Source: Cladochytrium replicatum
Taxonomy: Eukaryota; Chytridiomycota; Chytridiomycetes; Cladochytriales; Cladochytriaceae
Direction of reading: 5' to 3'
Length of the DNA: 64,000 bases
Assembly: GCA_025526935.1 (NCBI GenBank)
Contig: JAHLKD010000057.1
Span: 282,194 to 346,193, forward strand
In this document: positions 55,309 through 64,000 of the stretch, one piece after another
Numbering within the stretch: position 1 is the stretch's first letter
Layout of the letters: each line of letters begins with the position of its first letter
Program-made: the position numbers and the translations under genes
Notes under the pieces: model-generated
The model's database searches: none
What the model saw: the letters and a program-made list of their open reading frames with translations, nothing else
Told to the model about the DNA's origin: nothing

Positions 55309-58300
55309 TGTTGAACAAAGCTGTGGTCTGGATCCTCAGGTTGTGTGTGTTGCTAATTCACGGATTAATGTTTCTAAGAGATGAATAAAGAAGATTGCGA
55401 ATCACAAGTACTAGCGCAAGAGAATGCTCCTTGTGTGTATCGCCACAGGCTCCTTAAATAAGTGTACTGTCGTTTTGGCTTTTCCTTCCAGAAGATCTAG
55501 ATCGCAGCGATAAGGTTTGACTCTTCTTCTCACAGGCGTAGCAAAGCATAATCATGCTAAGCTGTGCGTGAGATCTAGCTCTCCTCAACAGGATTGTTCT
55601 CACACATGATTCCCACGAACGCGTTAATCATATGTAAACCTTTGCTGTGATCTGATCCGGGCTTCACTTCTACAAGTGGATGATAGAAAAGTAATGACAG
55701 TTTACTATACCTATGGCCGCAATAAATATAACCCATGAAGAAATAACCGGAGGTGTCCAAACTCGTAATAGATCATCATCTATATGCTTCAGTTCAATAG
55801 TTAGAAATGTTGCTCGGTGAAGAGTGACATTTCTTTATATCGGGCGTTTGTGTTTTTGTACTATCAATGACTGGATTGGCCAAGTCCGTCAATCGAAATA
55901 CTTAACACACCCCCTCAGTCATTAGATAGGTACAACCGAGAGTATCACTCAACCGATCATAACTTTCTGTAAATGCTGAAGTTGATATTCCATTGAAATA
56001 AAGGTGAGTTGTATGGACATCGCCAGTCGGTCGTTCAAGATAGTATATTAAGTGAAGACTGACTGACTAGCCCCAAAGAGCCCCTGTGTTTAAGGTATAA
56101 TTTACTTCCAAGAGGTTTAGTTAAGATGTCCGCGATCATATCAGAAGTATCCATATGGTGTAACTCCTGATGTTTCTGTTCAACTTGGAGATTCACAAAT
56201 CTCTCACGAACGTCCATGTGTTTAGTCCGTTTGTTGTTGAACAGATTGTTTGCGATAGATTCGGTGGATTGATTGTCTTAAACGGAGCGGATTGAACGAC
56301 GTAATTCCGATACCCGTCATAAGATTTTTCATCCACTTCATCTCACGCGATAGTTCGTTCAGCGCATACAGTTCGGCTTCCGACGACGAGGCTGCAATAG
56401 TCTGTTGTCGAATCGATTGCCAACTGATTGCCGCATTAGCGAACATTACCACGTAACCGGTTCGTGAGTATCTATCTGCATCGCCCGCCCAGTCTGCATC
56501 GGCATAACCTTGTGGGTTGTTAGCCGAATCAAACATGTAGAGACTGTCGGGTCTTAGCATCAGAGACGTGATACCAGTCTGTGTATAGTGTAAACTGTAA
56601 TCCCAAGTACCGAGTAAATATCGTTGTAATCGATAGAGAGCCTTTGATTCTGACTGTCGAGGATCAATCTGATGTTGTGCCAAAATATTGACTGCGTATG
56701 AAATATCCGGTCGTGTCTTAGTCGCCACGTACAATATCTTCATTAACATTGATCGAAATTGTGTTGCCTCGGCATCGGACAGTGTTGGTGTGGTCTCATC
56801 AAAGATATATGATTTTGACATCGGTGTTTTGGTTTGATGTTGGTACCCCATAAATTTGCTTCTTCGAGAATCTTCTTTACGTACAATGCATTGCTAAGGA
56901 AATATCCTTCCGTTGTCTGCAATAACTCCATTTTCAGAATCCATTTCGCCTTCGAAGTACTGCCTACTGTGAACGAAGTTTCCAAATCGGTCTGAAACCG
57001 ATGATATGCGTTTGGATCTGTGGAAAAATGTAGTATATCATCGACATGAACGGTAGTGTGTTTGCGGGTATTATTTGTTGGATTGTATCGCCAGAAATGA
57101 CAGATGTCTGCAATATTCCTCACGAAACCAACACTGAGATATTGTTTCCAAAGAGTTTTGTACCATTCTCGAGCTGCCTGGTGTAGACCGTACAGACTTT
57201 TGATAAGTCTGCAGACGATGGGTCGATTCCGGAAATCTACTCGTCCGAAACCATGAGGGAGTTCGACGTAGTTCTCTTCTTCCAGTATCACATTGAGATA
57301 TGCACCCTTGATATCAAACTGGAATATGATCATGCCGACTTATGCTGCTAATGCAATCAGAAAACGGATCGTGGACATTTTCGTAACTGGAGAATAGGTT
57401 TCATCGAAATCCAATCCTTCAATCTGTGAAAATCCTCGTACGACCCAACGTGCTTTGAATCGAGTAATATTGCCATGTTCGTCAAGCTTATATGTGAAAA
57501 CCCATTTGCCCGATAATAAATTCCGTCCATCAGGTAAAAACGTTTCGGCCCAAGTATTGTTGCCGACTAGTTGTGTGACTTCCTCCTTCATCGCCGCTAA
57601 CCAGAATGGAGCCTCATCGGATCGTTAAAGCCTCACGAAGAGTCTTTGGTGCAGTCCGTATATTTCCATTCACAATTGGTTGTGTTGGATATGAGGAATC
57701 GGCCTTCAGGGTCCAATCGATATTAGGAACGGATCGGGTAAACAAGGAATTTTGTTTCCTTTTGGCGTTCAACAAATTTGCACTTGCTTGACATTTTCGT
57801 TTTCTTGCTGCATACGCTTCGTCGACATCTTCTCCAATGAATTGAAGATCACTTTCGAGTTGTGCATCATATTCCTCTACAGGAGATACGGAAGACAAAT
57901 TCGGAGATTCTTCAGTAATGGATTGTGGAGTCGATAAATCAGCATTTGGATCGTAATCAGCATCGTCTGGGTCATCATCGTCTAGTCCATGTAAATTTTC
58001 AAACAACAACATGCATGTCACCGGCTTCTTCTAAGCGGTAATATATGTGGTCGTCGTTCATATCCTCATCGATTTCTTCGTCTGCAACGGTAGAAATCGG
58101 GAAATTGTCTGAGACAAACTCAACAGTCGTCCCTTGCACCCCCTGATCCCCGGTTGGTATTTGATCAACATCGAAATATGTCCCGGCCTTCAGTGGATAT
58201 TGTACCGTAAGATCGTCGAGTAACTGTCGGGTAGGATTATAACCAACAAAAACTCCCTCGTGGAACGTAACATGGAAGTATTCGCCTATTGTGTTTGTCC

Positions 58301-59019
58301 GAAAATTGAGTGCTATGACGATCTTCAGGTCTTCACCCTTGTATCCGAGAAACAGACCTAGTTCAGACTTGTCTCGGATCCTGCGCGCCAACCTTTGTTC
58401 GTGTGAGATCCACAAACTAACGAGTGTTCCAAAGGCGTGGATAGTTGCCAAATCTATCCGCTTGTCAAGGTAAGCACAGTACGGAATCGCATTCACAGCT
58501 GAATGGAAAGTAGCGTTCTTGACGACCGCAGCGTATAGGATGGAGAGTTGCACGAATTGAAGTGTTCGTGGTAGTCCAGCTTGTAGCAGCATCGCGTCCG
58601 ACATATACTTGATCGATTGTATATTCCGCTCTGATAGACCATCGAGTTCCTTTACTGACGGAGGAGCTGGGTGGACGTGGATGCGAGGAATCCTGGTATT
58701 GCACCATTGGATCAACTGTTTCGTAATCAATTCTCCTGAATCGGACGTAGTTCAGCAATGTGTAATGGGTGATTGCGATTTTCCACATCAGCGATATGTC
58801 GAATCATACTATCCACCGCATCACTCTTTCGATTCAGGAAGTAGATTGTGATGAAACGAGGTTCTTCGTCGACAATGATCTGCCAATATCTCTTCTTCTG
58901 TCCGTCGTAGATTAAACGTACGACATCGGAAAACAGACGGAAAAGTTTCCTCGGAGCTCGACTTATTGTAGAATAAATCGGCTTCTGCTTCAGCTTCGTG
59001 CGACTACAGACCAAACAAT
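55309..59019 (-). mobile_element. copia copy D, interrupted by copy C
   Basis: 3' LTR at 55309-55907 (599 bp). The interior runs to 59019, where it is cut in the integrase zinc region (CLVCSRTK) by the 3' LTR of copy C. The remaining 5' part is expected beyond copy C, outside the window; the predicted target duplication is ACAAT (59015-59019). Confidence 0.88.
56035..59019 (-). pseudogene. copia pol remnant (copy D)
   Basis: Integrase, RT and RNase H in order but with many breaks: a 2-bp deletion at ALTIR (complement near 57625), shared with copy C; a TTA-to-TAA stop after LIALAA (57340-57342); a small deletion near 56834 in KPTKTP; loss of bases near 56279 before the RNase H end; and a frame change near 58010. 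Confidence 0.85.
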
Positions 59020-62000
59020 TGTTGAACAAAGCTGTGGTCTGGATCCTCAGGTTGTGTGTGTTGCTAATTCACGGGTTAATGTTTCTAAGAGATGAATAAA
59101 GAAGATTGCGAGTCACAAGTACTAGCGCAAGAGAATGCTCCTTGTGTGTATCGCCACAGGCTCCTTAAATAAGTGTACTGTCGTTTTGGCTTTTCCTTCC
59201 GGAAGATCTGGATCGAAGCGATAAGGTTTGACTCTTCTTCTCACAGGCGTAGCGAAGCATAATCATGCTAAGCTGTGCGTGAGATCTAGCTCTCCTCAAC
59301 AGGATTGTTCTCACACATGATTCCCACGAACGCGTTAATCATATGTAAACCTTTGCTGTGATCTGATCCGGGCTTCACTTCTACAAGTGGATGATAGAAA
59401 AGTAATGACAGTTTACTATACCTATGGCTGCAATAAATATAACCCATGAAGAAATAACCGGAGGTATCCAAACTCGTAATAGATCATCATCTATATGCTT
59501 TAGTTCAATAGTTAGAAATGTTGCTCAGTGAAGAGTGACATTTCTGTATATCGGGCGTTTGTGTTTTTGTACTATCAATGACTGGATTGGCCAAGTCCAT
59601 CAATCGAAATACTTAACACACCCCCTCAGTCATTAGATAGGTACAACCGAGAGTATCACTCAACCGATCATAACTTTCTGTAAATGCTGAAGTTGATATT
59701 CTATTGAAATAAAGGTGAGTTGTATGGACATCGCCAGCCGGTCGTTCAAGATAGTATATTAAGTGAAGACTGACTGACTAGCCCCAACGAGCCCCTGTGT
59801 TTAAGGTATAATTTACTTCCAAGAGGTTTAGTTAAGATGTCCGCGATCATATCAGAAGTATCCATATGGTGTAACTCCTGATGTTTCTGTTCAACTTGGA
59901 GATTCACAAATCTCTCGCGAACGTCCATGTGTTTAGTCCGTTTGTTGTTGAACAGATTGCTTGCGATAGACTTGGTGGATTGGTTGTCTTGCCATAAACG
60001 GAGCGGATTGAACGACGTAATTCCGATACCCGTCATAAGATTTTTCATCCACTTCATCTCACGCGATAGTTCGTTCAGCGCATACAGTTCGGCTTCCGAC
60101 GACGAGGCTGCAATAGTCTGTTGTCGAATCGACTGCCAACTGATTGCCGCATTAGCGAACATTACCACGTAACCGGTTCGTGAGTATCTATCTGCATCGC
60201 CCGCCCAGTCTGCATCGGCATAACCTTGTGGGTTGTTAGCCAAATCAAACATGTAGAGACCGTCGGGTCTTAGCATCGGAGACGTGATACCAGTCCGTGT
60301 ATAGTGTAAACCGTAATCCCAAGTACCGAGTAAATATCGTTGTAATCGATAGAGAGCCTTTGATTCTGACTGTCGAGGATCAATCTGATGTTGTGCCAAA
60401 ATATTGACTGCGTATGAAATATCCGGTCGTGTCTTAGTCGCCACGTACGATATCTTCATTAACATTGATCGAAATTGTGTTGCCTCGGCATCGGACAGTG
60501 TTGGTGTGGTCTCATCAAAGATATATGATTTTGACATCGGTGTTTTGGTCGGTTTGATGTTGGTACCCCATAAATTTGCTTCTTCGAGAATCTTCTTTAC
60601 GTACAATGCATTACTAAGGAAATATCCTTCCGTTGTCTGCAATAACTCCATTTTCAGAATCCATTTCGCCTTCGAAGTACTGCCTACTGTGAACGAAGTT
60701 TCCAAATCGGTCTGAAACCGATGATATGCGTTTGGATCTGTGGAAAAATGTAGTATATCATCGACATGAACGGTAGTGTGTTCGCGGGTATTATTTGTTG
60801 GATTGTATCGCCAGAAATGACAGATGTCTGCAATATTCCGCACGAAACCAACACTGAGATATTGTTTCCAAAGAGTTTTGTACCATTCTCGAGCTGCCTG
60901 GTGTAGACCGTACAGACTTTTGATAAGTCTGCAGACGATGGGTCGATTCTGGAAATCTACTCGTCCGAAACCATGAGGGAGTTCGACGTAGTTCTCTTCT
61001 TCCAGTATCGCATTGAGATATGCACCCTTGATATCAAACTGGAATATGATCATGCCGACTAATGCTGCTAATGCAATCAGAAAACGGATCGTGGACGTTT
61101 TCGTAACTGGAGAATAGGTTTCATCGAAATCCAATCCTTCAATTTGTGCAAATCCTCGTACGACCCAACGTGCTTTGAATCGAGTAATATTGCCATGTTC
61201 GTCAAGCTTATATGTGAAAACCCATTTGCCCGATAATAAATTCCGTCCATCAGGTAAAAACGTTTCGGCCCAAGTATTGTTGCCGACTAGTTGTGTGACT
61301 TCCTCCTTCATCGCCGCTAACCAGAATGGAGCCTCATCGGATCGTTAAAGCCTCACGAAGAGTCTTTGGTGCAGTCCGTATATTTCCATTCACAATTGGT
61401 TGTGTTGGATATGAGGAATCGGCCTTCAGGGTCCAATCGATATTAGGAACGGATCGGGTAAACAAGGAATTTTGTTTCCTTTTGGCGTTCAACAAATTTG
61501 CACTTGCTTGACATTTTTGTTTTCTTGCTGCATACGCTTCGTCGACATCTTCTCCAATGAATTGAAGATCACTTTCGAGTTGTGCATCATATTCCTCTAC
61601 AGGAGATACGGAAGACAAATTCGGAGATTCTTCAGTAATGGATTGTGGAGTCGATAAATCAGCATTTGGATCGTAATCAGCATCGTCTGGGTCATCATCG
61701 TCTAGTCCATGTAAATGTTCAACAACATGCATGTCACCGGCTTCTTCTAAGCGGTAATATATGGGGTCGTCGTTTATATCCTCATCGATTTCTTCGTCTG
61801 CAACGGTAGAAATCGGGAAATTGTCTGAGACAAACTCAACAGTCGTCTCTTGCACCCCCTGATCCCCGGTTGGTATTTGATCAACATCGAAATATGTCCC
61901 GGCCTTCAGTGGATATTGTACCGTAAGATCGTCGAGTAACTGTCGGGTAGGATTATAACCAACAAAAACTCCCTCGTGGAACGTAACATGGAAGTATTCG

Positions 62001-64000
62001 CCTATTGTGTTTGTCCGAAAATTGAGTGCTATGACGATCTTCAGGTCTTCACCCTTGTATCCGAGAAACAGACCTAGTTCAGACTTGTCTCGGATTCTGC
62101 GCGCCAACCTTTGTTCGTGTGAGATCCACAAACTAACGAGTGTTCCAAAGGCGTGGATAGTTGCCAAATCTATCCGCTTGTCAAGGTAAGCACAGTACGG
62201 AATCGCATTCACAGCTGAATGGAAAGTAGCGTTCTTGACGACCGCAGCGTATAGGATGGAGAGTTGCACGAATTGAAGTGTTCGTGGTAGTCCAGCTTGT
62301 AGCAGCATCGCGTCCGACATATACTTGATCGATTGTATATTCCGCTCTGATAGACCATCGAGTTCCTTCACTGACGGAGGAGCTGGGTGGACGTGGATGC
62401 GAGGAATCTTGGTATTGCACCATTGGATCAACCGTTTAGTAATCAATTCTCCTGAATCGGAACGTAGTTCAGCAACATGTAATGGGTGATTGCGATTTTC
62501 CACATCAGCGATATGTCGAATCATACTATCCACCGCATCACTCTTTCGATTCAGGAAGTAGATTGTGATGAAACGAGGTTGTTCGTCGACAATGATCTGC
62601 CAATATCTCTTCTTCTGTCCGTCGTAGATTAAACGTACGACATCGGAAAACAGACGGAAAAGTTTCCTCGGAGCTCGACTTATTGTAGAATAAATCGGCT
62701 TCTGCTTCAGCTTCGTGCGACTACAGACCAAACAATTCTGCATAATTGATTTGTTGACAAGATTGAATGCATCCGGTTCAACCTTGGGCATTTTGATGTT
62801 GAGCTTCTCTGCCGTTCGAAAGATTGTCCGTAAGTGGATGTGACCAAACTGCTGGTGTAACTTTGCAAGTTCGTGTACTGTCACTGGCGATAAGTTGGTG
62901 CTCACTCCAACTGTATCTTGAGATGCTCGTTGACATTCATCATCGTTCGTTTGACGAATGTTGTTGTCTGACATTACATCGAGACCCATCGCGTGAGAAG
63001 ATCGTACACCGGACGTAAAGTCCATCGACTGATCGAGACCTTCTGCGGATACCGCTACTGCTTTAGCTCGTTGAGCAATCACATGCCGCGGTTGGTGAGT
63101 TCCGACGGTACTAACATCAGCATAGAGATAGTACAAATCTCTTTCCCGTCGCCCAATAATAACGTGTTCATCCGTATCACCATGCGTGAGGATAACCTTG
63201 TCTTTGGTGAAACTCACAATGTCCCCGGAGTCTCCAATGATACTACACACTGATGCAAGTGTGTCTTCGAGATCAGGAACATAAAGTGCGTTGTGTATTA
63301 TCTTAATTCGCCCATTGGGTAAAACTACAGATACATCTCCAAAACCACAAACTGGAATTGTATGACTATCCGCTAGTTCCACCACGTCCTCGTCATTCGT
63401 ATACGTCAGCGAACTAAAGGCATGACGATTAGGTGTCATCCAAACAGTTGCGCCTGTATCAAGCAAACCCACACGATCCTTTGCTTGAACATGTACACGG
63501 ACAACCTTCTGTGCCGAGTGTGCGTTCACTATCGAAAACATATTTCCGATGTATGTGTCAGCATCTTTATCAACAGAAGTAGGTTGGGTAAGGTCAAAGA
63601 TTACCTTCTTGGTCAACACCGGTTTGGCGGTAGATTCGTCCTCCGACGAATCATCACCTGCATCGCCACGGCTGGCAATGAATGCACGAAAATCCGTGTC
63701 TAAACAAAGACTCTTTGCAGTGAGATAGCGTTTACACGCCGACTGCTTGTGTCCTCGTTTGCCACAGAAGTTGCATGAAGTTGCATGTGAGATCTGTCTT
63801 CTTTGCAGAAGAAGATGTGGACGACCTGGAGTCCTGCGACTGCCTGGTCCGAGTGGAACTGCTACTCCCACCGCTACTGCTGAGCCACTCGAGGCACCCT
63901 GCTTACGGCATTGAGCATTGGTGTGAGATGAGTTCGGATGCAAGGTACAAATATCCTCCGACTTCGCAACCTTGGCTTTCGCTTTCGCCTTCGCTTTCTT
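59020..64000 (-). mobile_element. copia copy C, running off the window
   Basis: 3' LTR at 59020-59618 (599 bp). The interior goes to the window end in the Lys-rich part of gag; about 1 kb of interior and the 5' LTR would lie beyond 64000. It is inserted in copy D in the same orientation, which makes it the younger of the two. Confidence 0.88.
59746..64000 (-). pseudogene. copia gag-pol (copy C), partial
   Basis: The most intact pol apart from copy A. RT and RNase H (59746-61311) are open. Gag tail, protease and integrase (61334-about 63775) are open and keep the CACCC bases lost in copies A and B, so INT reads straight through HVHPAPPSVKELDGLSERNI. Two lesions: the 2-bp deletion at ALTIR (near 61345), shared with copy D, and a 10-bp tandem duplication (GAAGTTGCAT, 63770-63789) just before the zinc knuckle that shifts gag out of frame. 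Confidence 0.87.

Overview
The window looks like nuclear DNA of a fungus, probably an early-diverging (chytrid-like) lineage, though the lineage is inferred only from gene content. Genes are broken by many short GT-AG introns of about 45-60 nt. The set includes a two-finger fungal GATA factor, a Prm10/ThrE-type membrane protein, a ferroportin-like transporter, a Met22/Hal2-type phosphatase, a Mediator subunit and a MOCS1-type molybdopterin gene. About half of the window is LTR retrotransposon DNA.

Layout. 1-1508: no firm gene. 1509-9138: ferroportin-like gene (-), a DUF1295-type gene carrying a stop and a frameshift (+), the beta subunit of cytosolic phenylalanyl-tRNA synthetase (-) and geranylgeranyl diphosphate synthase (-). 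9139-11944: decayed repeats, including a Ty3/gypsy pol remnant. 11945-17953: a complete LTR element with an exact 5-bp target duplication. It has three LTRs and an intact ORF joining a truncated Gag to an integrase and chromodomain, with no protease, reverse transcriptase or RNase H. 18822-27166: MED20 (-) and MOCS1 (+) start head to head with 8 bp between start codons, then a MET22-like gene (-) and a PRM10-like gene (+). 27575-32288: two short coding-poor elements with the same LTRs in a head-to-tail dimer, flanked by one target duplication. 33.1-40.1 kb: a coiled-coil fragment, SEC20 (+), a two-finger GATA factor (-) and two fragmentary genes. 40277-64000: a nest of Ty1/copia elements of one main family plus a second family, in both orientations. 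One copy is full length (47540-54098); all are broken.

The most interesting material is the gypsy-type family. The long composite (LTR - Gag/INT/chromodomain - inner LTR - short-element body - LTR) and the short-element dimer share U5 and the primer-binding-site region. Both sit in the same approximately 91-bp tandem-repeat family, in the same orientation relative to it. This suggests a non-autonomous system that packages or integrates joined genomes. Second is MOCS1: the sequence predicts the choice known from mammalian MOCS1, between a MOCS1A ending in Gly-Gly and a MOCS1A-MOCS1B fusion, with an in-frame alternative donor just upstream of the Gly-Gly stop.
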